Source: Edolisoma coerulescens
Lineage: Eukaryota; Chordata; Aves; Passeriformes; Campephagidae
Direction: 5' to 3'
Assembly (NCBI GenBank): GCA_013397115.1
Contig: VWZW01007179.1
Location: 306,579 to 370,578, forward strand
DNA length: 64,000 nt
Shown: in pieces, positions 24,483 to 35,027 of the stretch
How the letters are laid out: the number at the start of each line of letters is the position of its first letter
How positions within the stretch are numbered: the first letter of the stretch is position 1
Notes under the pieces: model-generated
The model's database searches: none
The model's input: only the letters and a program-made list of their open reading frames with translations
Told to the model about the DNA's origin: nothing
Position numbers and translations under genes: made by a program

Positions 24483-27400
24483 AAACCCCACAGGTCTGAG
24501 ATGCACTCCTGATACCTGCCTTCTTGAGAAAGGTGGATTAGTGATTATACACTGTGCTGGTCAACTCATTTCTTCACACATTTCCTTCTCAAGCTCGTGG
24601 AATTTTCTTCCAGCACTCACCAGCTTGAGGTGTTGGTGTTTCTCGCAAGCCCCCCTGAGCTTTGGCCATCCTGGCTAAGGACTCCTTCCCACCGTGCTGG
24701 AGGCTCCTCTGCTCAAGCACTGGGGCTGTTCACGTCCCTTTGCACATGGCAAAGAGAGGCAGCAGTGATGTGCTGTGCAGATGGAGTCACCACGCCCTCA
24801 GTGAGACAGTGCTGACTGGATGGACTCACACCAAGCTAGAGAAAGGTTGTGGCCATTTTTGTTCCTGGAACTTTAGCTAAGGACTTTTTTTTGCTGGATT
24901 CTTCCAAGAATCTTTTCTGCAAGGGTCACTCGTAACCCAACCATTTTCTGTTGGATTTCACTGTTTCCCCCGAGCTGTTAATGGAGCTACACTGTTTTGC
25001 ATTATTACACTGCATTCAATTTCAGGTTTTTTGAGACTGTGGCACTTCAGTTTGGGGACAGGTTGTCCACAAAGAACTCCTGTTATGCAGTTAATGAGTG
25101 ATACTTGCTTGAGAATGAAACCCAGACTGTAGTACTCTTGACAAAAACCTGGATTAAAGGACGAGTTTTTCAGTGGCTTTCAAGCAAAAGTCTTTAGTAT
25201 GGAGATTCTCAGCACAGTTTGTTCAAATTCTCTGCATCCTCCCCTATCATTTGGATGCAACACTTGGCTTTTGCAGGACCCTGATGTGATTTTTCACTCC
25301 CCAGGTCTTGTATTTTCTACATGTTTAGAGAAAAGAAGGGATGGCACAGAAACAATTTGGTAAGATTCTGCTATATTAAAAACCAGTGTTGCTTTTCCAC
25401 CTTTCACTTCATATTTCTATGTCCAGCTCTGGTCAACAGAGGCTCCAGATTCAAGTGTGTTAATGGCAATATTTATTTAGCTATCAATGTAACCCTTTGT
25501 TTTTGTAACATTTGCTTGGTCATTAAGATCCCATAGCTAATGAAGTTCAAAATATTTTGTGGTATCAGACAAAGCTAGGGACATAACAGCCTGATCAATA
25601 CTTTTCAGTGATAATTTTACTCCAAACCTGTGTTTTGAACACGAACCTTCAAAATATTTTATTGGCCAAGACAAACGGTGTCTGTGCACAGTTATGTTTT
25701 TACAGTATTTTAATTCCAGTGAATCAGTACAGTAAATATTGATACACTGTTTTGCCTTCAGTATTTTTGGACTTCTGTCAAATTAATTAAATAGTAAATA
25801 GCAGAGTGGATATCCCAGCACACTGTCCTATTAAATGCTAAGCACGATGAGAATGCCTGATAAAAAGGTCTTTATGCTCCTGCAAATAAAGGAAGGACAT
25901 GGTGTTATATCAGCCTTTGTTGGCATTTCCCAGGTGGTTTTCTAAAGTGAACATTTACTTTGTGTTCTTTAACAGATGAGAAAGCTTCACTGCTGTGAAC
26001 GCATGCAACGTACTTTTATAATTATCCTTCCATCCTCGGTGTTTATTTTCTCCTTTTTCGCTGTGATTCCTCCAATTTACAGGTTTTTTCCTTCTTCTTC
26101 TCTTGCAGAACTGGAAGAGACACCCGTAGGTTGCTAACCTCCATCTGTGGTGGCGTCTGCAGAGTTTGCAGCTGCACTTTATCTGCCTGCACGTGGATCA
26201 CCTCGGGTTTCTCTGGGATGCTCTTCAGCCACGCACGGAGTGAGCTGTCCTCTTACCCTCGTTATTGTCCTTATCCTGTTAAAACCTTTCGTGTCTACAC
26301 GCAGAGAACACCAAGCAGAGATGATTTCTCCAGATCCTGCTGATCTCCCTGTTCTGTGGGGCCGGGTTGGGAGGTGTGTGTGCCTCCTCCAGGGCTGGGA
26401 GCGAGCAGACACCGCAGAGCCCCGGCAGGCAGGAGAGGTGCTGCTGCCACAGCCCTCCCTTCTGGGGAGCAAGGCAGCAAAACATGTTGTCTGCAGCCTT
26501 TTGCTTACTCAGCATTGGCCAGCAAGCCCCGCAGGCTGTTACAGTAGAAGTTCACACTTTCCAACCTATTTATTGACTGCATTCCTGGCCCTGCAGGCAT
26601 CTGCTCTAGCAGAGCATGTGACCAAGGAAGGGATCGAAATCCATTGTATTATCCAGGCTGGTTTTCAAAGAGGAAGACCTGGGCACCTCCATTTCACTTT
26701 CTCATTAATCTGTGCACGTCTCATGTGCTTATCTTTTGTATTGATTTGCTTCAGAGATTATAGAACTCCAGCTCTGGCTTTGCCTCTCTGACTCCACAAA
26801 CTCTGAAGATTTAAGTGCTTTAGTGCCAGGTTTCTGCAAACTTGCTTTTTTCCCCCTGTGTGTATAACTTGGAGAGTCAGTATGTTTCAGCTTTTAGTAC
26901 AACTTGCAAGCAAAACTGAATCCATATTGATACTGAAGAATGAACTGGCTTTTACTGACAGATACTTAAGCTCACATTCATCACATCTCAGCCTTCCCAA
27001 GTAAATTTTTTCCATAAAAACAGATTGAAAGCTTGACCCAGATAGACTTCACAAGAAAGTTTGTTGTCACCGGGAACTGAAAACAAATCTCATGGAATAC
27101 AAAGCAGACTTTTAAATAGATGGCAGTCTGTATCAGTAGAGGTTTGGATAACTGCATTTCAGTATCCTGGATTATCCAATTTCCATGGAGTTTGGGATAC
27201 CTGGAAAGCAATCTGCTTTGCAGAAAGGTTATAATAACTTCCATATAGAAGTGTAACAGGGCATGTGCTCTAGTGGATGCAGGTCTTACACAGTAGTTCT
27301 CCTTAGGAGACAGAGTTTGATGTAAGCATTAGGTAGGATCTCTCACAATTCCTGCAGGTCTTAACCCCCTCAGAATTCCTCCTGGCTTAAAAGAGAAGTC

Positions 27401-28260
27401 TGTGATCCCAATCCGAGTGAAGCTTCCCCTCGCACACAGGAGCTCCTTCCCCATTGTTCAGAGCGAGCAAGGCAAATACCTCTGCAGAGCCTGTTTGAAC
27501 ATGCATGCTCTTACAGAAGGGAGCACAAAGCAGTCTGACATGGTTTGTTATTTTCTTTTGCAATATTGGATATGTCTGTGCTCCCTTTTCCATTTTCTTT
27601 TCACTGTCTTTCTTTTTCCACATGGAAACTCGTTCAGGAGAGAGCAAGAGAAGCCCTTCAAAAGAAGGAGGCACAGTGTGTGACAGAGTGACCTTGGGGA
27701 TTTTGCCTCTGTCATTGCCCTTGCCACCTCTTGACAAACAGCAAGTGAAATGGATTTACAAGATTGTAGAAATCATTGCATTTTCTCTCGTTTTATCAGC
27801 ACAGATGGAAAGCAGGGTTGTATCTAATATCAGTCCAGAATCAGCTGGAGTTGGACTGATAGTGCATAAAGACAGAAAAGGCAGCAGACCTATAAATTTA
27901 CCGAGCTGTAACTTGTGCAGTGTGAGCTAATAAGACAGAGCTTTTCAGTAGTTCATGCTTAAGGAAGATAGAGATACAAAGCCATTTATTTTGACATTCC
28001 ATTTCTTTAAAGTACTCCCTAGTCCTGCACCAGATGTTACATTTCCTGACATTTCTGGTTTCATGCTTGCTTTAAAATATTTCTTGGAAATATAATCTAA
28101 CAGGGCCAAAGCTCTGGATTCTTCCTTGGGCAAGGTACACGGGTGAGAGCTCGCCAACATCTCACTATCCACCCTCTTCAACAGGATTCACCCAGATGGT
28201 CCTGAAATTTGTACCGGAGACATATTTTAGCTTTCTCTTTTGGCTTTCTTCCTCTCTCCA

Positions 28261-28405
28261 TCTTCTTCCTCTTCCTCTCCTCCTCCTTCTTCTTCTCCTT
28301 CTCCTTCTTCTTCTTCTTCTTCTTCTTCTTCTTCTTCTTCTTCTTCTTCTTCTTCTTCTTCTTCTTCTTCTTCTTCTTCTTTTCTTCTTCCTTCTTCTTT
28401 TTTTT
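28261..28405 (+). repeat. 145-nt polypyrimidine tract with (CTT)26 microsatellite
   Basis: Every base from 28,261 to 28,405 on the plus strand is C or T. Inside it, 28,304-28,381 is a perfect run of 26 CTT units (GAA on the other strand), flanked by imperfect CTT/CCT units on both sides and a T-rich end. Such homopurine-homopyrimidine mirror repeats are known to form intramolecular triplex (H-DNA) and to be length-unstable, as in GAA-expansion disease. Apparent poly-Leu, poly-Phe and poly-Ser frames here are artefacts of the repeat. Confidence 0.98.
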
Positions 28406-29864
28406 ATCCTTTTTTTTTAAAATTTAATTTTATTTTTTATTATTATTTGTCCCCTGAGTCCTTCCTGCAGCATTTGAAAAATTCCAAAGGCTCGGTGATG
28501 CCAAGGCAGTGCTTTGCAGGCAGCCAACTGCACTTCTAAGCCGCCGTCCAGGAATGTATCTGACCACATTTGGCAGTGCTGCTGCAAAAAGGAACTATTA
28601 AGGCTTGTTGAGGACCAGGACTGAATTGCCCTCTTACCTTGGACTGTGGTTCCTGTGATTCGGGGTTAAGTGCAGGGGGATGTCAAGCATGCCTGTTAGG
28701 AGTAAATTGTTGAGTTAGACATTTTGTCTTTGGGCAGGGAAAAGGAGCTGCTGCAGAGCATTCCAGTGAAAATGTGAAGGGGACACTTAATGTAAGGTGT
28801 AGCTCCTACATGTGCTCATTCATGCACAAAAACTCGATTAGCACATCACATCCACAATGCAGCCAGTGTCTCCCATCAGCAAAGGCTTGTCTGACACATT
28901 TCTGTGAGGATGAAGAATGGAGAACCATGTACAGTAAAGAGAAATGTGCAAAAGTAGCAAGAAACATCATTACTTCTGGGGGCAAAAAACCCTCTCTGGA
29001 TTAACTAGCAAACTGTTGAAGCACGAAGAAATCAGTGCTACATCTGCACCAGTCTACTTTGCATTCATTACCAAAGGGCTGGGTTGAAAATTAATATATA
29101 ATCACCCCTATGAGTCTTACAATGAGATTGTTAATGTGGAAACTCTGGAAAAACATTCCAGCCTTTACCTTACAGACACATGAACTTAAATTCAGAGTTA
29201 ACACGCATTGGAAGTAAACACTGTTGCTTTGCCCACTTGCTGCCCGAAAACACCGATTAAAAAGCAAACAAACCACAAACAATTTGTGCAGACTATGGTC
29301 TTTACACGGCCTGGATGCTATTAATCCGAATTCCAGTAAAATGCAAGAATAAAAAAAGAGCAGCTGTTTACCTCGTCAGGAAAATTGCTGCATGGGGAGG
29401 GAGATATCTTCAGTTTCTCTGGCTGCTGCAGAGTCATGCATTAGTTAAATCCAGCAAGCGTTACACCACCAGGCATAATATTTCATCTGGTAGCAAGACA
29501 AAGGTGATGTGGGAGATTTGGGGTCCTTTGTGGCTCTATAGCAGTCTTGGGTGACTTCAGAACAAAGCAGCTGGGATGGAGAGCAGAGGCCCTCAGGAGT
29601 CTGGCATCCTCAGGCTCTTTTGAGCCATTAGACTGCAGGAGCTGTAGTGCTCTTGCAATTCAAATAACACCAGTACATTAACGTGCAAACAAAGCTTTTT
29701 GATGCTGAGGTTAAACTAACTTCCTTTCAGAAGCTTTAAAGTTTCACCTCGTCTTAAAAGAAAAACACAGCACACACAGACTTGAGAGTTTTTGGTAAAA
29801 GCTGCGATGTTTTCCTTCTTTTTTTTTTTTAAACTCAGTTGTATTTGGAAGAGGAGATACTTGT

Positions 29865-29880
29865 AAAGAAAGAAAGAAAG
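29865..29880 (+). repeat. (AAAG)4 short microsatellite
   Basis: Four tandem tetranucleotide units. It lies 35 bp after a T12 run. Confidence 0.85.
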
Positions 29881-32800
29881 GCTAACAGGTGTCAGAAACT
29901 TTCAAGTTAGGAAAATATGAGTTGAAAAAGTGCATATGGGCCCTGTCATGAGTAAGTTTGTCTTTCCTACAACATCCAATGTGCCCATTTTTAGATGTAA
30001 AAATTCATTTTTCTATATGAATTTATACAATACACTCTTTCTCTCCAAAGATCTCCAGTTACTACAGTATCTCTTTAAGGATATGGAAGAGTGTTGCTGT
30101 TCCTATAAGGAAGCGTTCTCCTTACAAGGCTCTGAGTCAGATTTCTCTTGCCTGCTCCAGTTCCTTTCTGGCTTTCGAGCAGCAGGTAGGAGCCAAATAT
30201 CCAGCAGATCTCTCCATCTGATATTCATGGGATGTTACAGGGGAAGGAAATACTGAAAATGGGATATGGTGCAGTCAGGGCCAGCCGTACCATGCTGAAG
30301 GAATGTCACTTGTTTCCGGCGGCGTGGAGAGGTGTCGGGGCTGATTTTACCTGAATTCACCACGCTGTAGAACAGCATTATTTTATGGCAACAGAACTGG
30401 AAGCCTTTCAGGCTCCCAAACATGGACAGCCTGGGGCTGTTGGCTGGGCAGGGGCACTTTCTGGCTTTCAAGGGACAGGCCCCTCAGTCCTACAAGCCAC
30501 TGCCTCAGTCGGTGGTGCTGGGTTGGTTCCCAAGTTGTTCCATCCCAAAGGAGCTGCTGTGCTGCTGCGGAGTCAGAAAAAGACAGATCCAGCATAAAAC
30601 CAGCCCAGGAACCACAGAACCAGAGCTGGCACATGGGATGTTCTCCCTCTTCTTCTGCCTTCCCCCTGCCAGCAATGGATTGAGAGGGGAAACTGCCTTG
30701 GCTTTGAGCTTTATTGCATAGGTAAAGGAAAAAGGATTGGTAAAAGGATGGTAAAAGAAAAAAAAGAACCTAGTGCTACAATTTTGTTCCACTTTGTGCC
30801 TTTTATCTCTTCTTTCTCCAGGATTCTGCATCCAGCTGCCCCCATCAGACAGATATCAAGTGTAAATCTGGAGCAATCCTGATCCCCAGGGAACCCAGTG
30901 GGAATTTTGCTTCCTTTCCAGCAGCTTCTCACCCCTAACGCAAAATTTGGGGGGATATTCATTTTCATGCTTCCCCTTTCAATAGGCACAATTCTTTTCA
31001 CTATCTGTCAGCAAAATCACACAGCACTCATTCTTGATCTAAATTTCAGACATCTCCCCTAAAGACCCAAGGATTTCATCAGCAATTAGAGCTTTAGAGA
31101 CCTTTTGTCTTAAGCGATTATTACTGCAGAGTTTATTCTAAAACTTTATCTGGCCTTACCCAGCACATATACATCTGGACTGCATTCCAGGAATGCCATT
31201 CCTTCTCCATTGTTTCTCTTGTGTTTTTATGTAACTATTCGAATCCAGAGATGCACTCACTTTTACATTGTAGACATGGTTTTAACTGGCACAGCAAACA
31301 TTTCCCTACGCTTATCTTTAGAAAAAATATATGTAAAAGATAATCTAATCTTAAATTTAAAGTTTAACACAAATACAGGGAGAGATGACAACTTGTGAAA
31401 CTATTTCTCTCTAAGACATGCTAACACGGGTGATAGGACAGAGTACACATTATTTCTCAAATGGGGAAAAATGAATATTTAAGACCTACTTAGAAAGTTC
31501 TGCATTGCTGTTGACAGCACTATTGTGTCTGAAGAGGATCAAATAGAGCTCATTGAATAATTCATTAAATGCATTTTGCAAAACTGTTCAAAATGTTTGT
31601 TTAAATTATTTATCCCCGTTCAATGTGGCAAAACTCAGAGGGATGAGCCCTGCCTAAAATGCTGCAAATGTTTTACTGTCTTTCCAAAACAGAGCAACCT
31701 TCTTATAACAATTACAATAGCTTGATGCTATTTAACTTGCCTGTTCTGAAAGGAAACCTGATCTATCAGCACCATTTATCAGGTCTGGAATGGACACTTG
31801 GCCCGGTGCAGGGATGTAAATGGGTTGTGGAAAGGTTTGGGTTAGCACATCCAGCCCTCTCAGGTTTTGAGTGAGTGAATGAGCTTCAGACAGGGATTGC
31901 ATTATCCCAGCAGTGCTTTCCACGGGCACTGATTGATGGGACAACAGCACAGAGCTCTGGTTTTTACCTGCAGCTTTGCCCGTGACCATGGGCACTCACA
32001 CAGACCTTTGAGCTCAAAATTGCCCCCCGAGTGCTTCCCAGAGCCCTGAGCTCCAGAAGATGTAAAAAACCCCACTGTGGACTGGCAGAGACTTGTAAGG
32101 TGCATAAAAATACATCAGGTTCAGATTTCAGAGGTGCTCTCACCCAGCCCAGGCTGCAGTTCTCTGATTTTCTGGTGATGCCTGGTGCACGTGCAGGGAA
32201 CACCCTGAGTGGAAAACTGTGGCGTGTCATTGTCTCCGTGTACCCTCAGCAGCAGGATAAGGAAGAACAGCATCAAAACATGAATGAAGGTCCATGGTTG
32301 AGAATTGCAAAATGCACCTGAAACAATTCCCCTTCCCCTCCTTGTGTATTGATATGACCTGAACTGAAAATTTATTAAAATACAGATAAATCCATTTGGC
32401 TTGTCAACACAATGCTCTGTTTGCCCCCATCTGACACATCCAATCTCAGTCTGGCAGAAGATTTCATTTGCCATCTCTGAGAAAAAATAACTCCCAGAAA
32501 ACTGAGGCAAAACTGATTGCAAAGTGGATATTAACAAGGACACACTGCTTGCTGAGATTCTTTTAAAATACCACTGGATGTTCTTGCAAGTGAAAGAGAG
32601 GGCTAAAAATATTTCCTGCAGAAAGAAACCAAAATAAAAATTAAATGCCTGAAATGCAGCAAGCTCTTCTCTTACATAACGAGCATCATTTTTGCAGTGG
32701 GTAGTTCTGAAAGGTAATTTTTTCCCCCTCTCTTATTCCCCTTTTTTTTGGCTTCAGAATGTCCCTGCATTTGTATATCATTCTCTTCCCTTCTGTCTTG

Positions 32801-33262
32801 TGCTACACTTTCCTGTATGGCTATCAGAATGTACATTAAATCAAGAAAGCTCTGTGAACTGCATGAGTTTGCATGAACAAGAGCTGTCCAGAGTCCCACT
32901 GGAGTGGTGAGAACATCACAAATATTGAGTGGTCACTGTGCTGCCATCTCTAAACAGCCCAGAAGATCTTTTTCTTTCAGTTGTTACTTTAATATTTATC
33001 TTCATGGCCAGTTGAGCAGCACGAGCTCCACTCAAAATGGGCTCCAAGCCCAACCTTCCCGATGGGTAAGGTGCCATCAGAAATATTTGTGTTTTGTTCA
33101 GTTTTTATGTGACTAGAGGGAAATATAGAAAAAGGTTGCATCCTTGGTACTAAACTACTCTTGGTCAGACACAGCAGCCTGCAAACCTCTCAGTTTCTTG
33201 TTTGCCTGACCAGTTTTACTGCTGGTCTTCCTCATAAATGTCTGCCAGGTTAAGCACTTCTG

Positions 33263-33284
33263 AATAATTGTCTAATAATTGTCA
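33263..33284. repeat. 11-bp tandem duplication
   Basis: AATAATTGTCT is followed directly by AATAATTGTCA, one mismatch in eleven. This is consistent with replication slippage. Confidence 0.8.
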
Positions 33285-33920
33285 GGTGCTCAATAACAGC
33301 TCAAATACTGGTAGCACATGCACCAACAAGCAGGAGCAGGTACTACCCCGATTGTAATTTATTCTCTGCTCCAGCAGCAGACCAGGCTTTCTGCAGCTTC
33401 TTCCACAGGTCTAAAGCCAGCTCAGGGCAGTGGTTTTCCTGTCCTGCAGCCTCAGCTGAGGTCTCAAGGTCCCTCAAGAAAGGGAAACGAGCCACCCTGG
33501 AGATGATTTTGCCCTCTGCCAACATCTGCTGTGCTTGGGGCTCAGGCAGGGCCATCTGGAAGTGCCTCGTACCTGGGTGTCCCCTCTGTAAATGCATGGG
33601 CCAGTTTTGCTCTGTGGAATTAAACAGGGGAGGATTTGATTCTTCTCTTTATGCTAAAATTGCCAGGCTGTAGCCACACCACGGAGTAGCTCCGTTTTCC
33701 CACTGTCCTCCCACTCGCTTCCACAGCGTAGTGGAATAATTTAGAAGTACTACACGGCTGTGGAAAAGCTCTCTTTAGGAGAGCAAGAGCACAATTTTTG
33801 CTCGAAATTCCTTGAAGATCAATTAATTTCTGACTTGTCCCTTAAAGCTGGGTGAACTGGATCAATAGTGTTTTACTACAGGATATTTTCCCATGCTCAT
33901 TTGGTTCTTGTCTTATTTAC

Positions 33921-35027
33921 ATAGAGGCACAGAAAACAGGCTGGAAGGGGCCTCAGGGGGTCATCTACTTCATCCCTCTGCTCCAGGGGAGGATTATTTG
34001 CCCTCTGTGCTCTGCCAGCTATTTAAAAACCTCTAATAGAAGGAACTTCACAGCTTCCCTAGACAATCTTTTCCAGTGCCAGTTATCCTTGCCACTGGAA
34101 AGTTTTCCTTGCCACTGGAAAGTTTTCCTAATGCCTGAGCAGGATGTCCCTTGCTGCCACTCATGAACATTTCTTCTGGTCCCATCTGTGACGGGAAAGA
34201 GCAAGAATTTGTGACTTCCACCCCTCTAGCTCTTGCATACTTGAAGACTCTTTGTCTCCTCCAGACTAAGGAGGCCTCAGACTCCAGAGGTCCTTGTTTT
34301 CAAGACCTTTGGTCATCCCCGCTGTCCTCTGGACTCTGGCCAATGGCCCACATCTTTCTTAAATTGTAGTACTAAAATAGGATAAAGTTTTCCAGCTGAG
34401 GCCTTCCCAGCATGATGTGGATGGAAATGATTTTGTGTGGCTGTACGTGTCAGAGACAGGACTCCTGGGCATTACATCTCCAGTACATTTCTGAATTTGT
34501 TGTAAAACATGGACATTCCTGACACTTGAGATGCCCTATAAACCTGAGGCTCTTGCAGGCAGGACTGGTGTGCTGATGGTCAGGCACGTCCTGCATTTGT
34601 GCAATCATTTATTCCTATTAATTGGAGAAAATTCTATTTGTTCTTATTGACTTTCATCCTTTCTTGCCCATTGCCCCAATCTATAAGATCTTTATGAATT
34701 TCCAGCACACTGCACACTTCCTACCTTGATGCCATCTCCAAATTTAATAAGCATGTTATCTAGTCAATTGTACCAGCTATTATGTAATGTATTTAAAGAT
34801 CAGTAACAGGCTTTTAGAATTTCCTAACCCTTACACTTCTCTTCTAAGAGTAAGCTGTGGATAGGTCTTCCTGAGAACAGTTTTTCACACTTTGTGTTCC
34901 CATCTTGCATAAGTCTATTTCAATCTGTTTCTCAAATTTGCTGATAAGAGTACCACAAGGCACTGTCAGAATTTCACTGAAGCCAAGGTATATAGCCTGG
35001 AAGATTTAAATCTCTTCTTTCTCATGT
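33921..35027 (-). mobile_element. Ancient CR1 LINE with decayed reverse-transcriptase motifs
   Basis: This is a long, strongly diverged CR1 fragment on the minus strand. The 3' end at about 33,921 has the 'cacagaa...aggctggaagggg' block and then 'tcatctactt'. Further into the element, minus-strand translation at 34,943-34,993 gives IYLGFSEILTVPCGTLI, a clear relic of the CR1 reverse-transcriptase motif A (YLDFSKAFDTVPHGTLI type), with both Asp residues of the motif lost. At 34,722-34,745 the minus strand reads KFGDGIKV in place of motif C KFADDTKL, so the catalytic Asp pair is also broken. After it come remnants of the 'NLMKFNKGKCKVLHL' block with an in-frame stop. Motifs A and C lie about 250 bp apart, closer than usual, which suggests an internal deletion. 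The 5' half of the element is missing. Confidence 0.88.
34087..34126. repeat. 20-bp perfect tandem duplication inside CR1
   Basis: CCTTGCCACTGGAAAGTTTT occurs twice back to back with no mismatch, inside the ancient CR1 copy. Since the host element is strongly diverged while the two units are identical, the duplication arose long after insertion. Confidence 0.95.

Larger units (their letters stand above)
18391..28260. other. Gene-free single-copy sequence, 9.9 kb
   Basis: No gene is recognised. Features inside are a CTCF-like motif at 21.09 kb, T14 at about 20,797-20,810, T13 at about 24,470-24,482, and an acceptor-like polypyrimidine tract ending in CAG at 26,108. Downstream of that tract lies the longest plus-strand frame in the window, about 214 codons at 26,147-26,791. 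It starts at GTG, has no ATG near its start and resembles no known protein. Confidence 0.55.
28406..33920. other. Gene-free single-copy sequence, 5.5 kb
   Basis: No gene is recognised. It holds an AT-rich shoulder of the CTT tract to about 28,450, T12 at about 29,819-29,830, four GAAA units at 29,865-29,880, a purine-rich stretch around 30,721-30,770, and an 11-bp tandem duplication at 33,263-33,284. Open frames of up to 140 codons show no coding character. Confidence 0.55.

Noticed and set aside
26147..26791. 214-codon open frame on the plus strand
   Set aside because: It starts at GTG, a stop in the same frame lies just upstream, and the product resembles no known family. Only the nearby acceptor-like signal keeps it of slight interest.
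28196..28539. Long poly-Leu, poly-Phe and poly-Ser frames
   Set aside because: These are the three reading frames of the CTT microsatellite and have no gene context.
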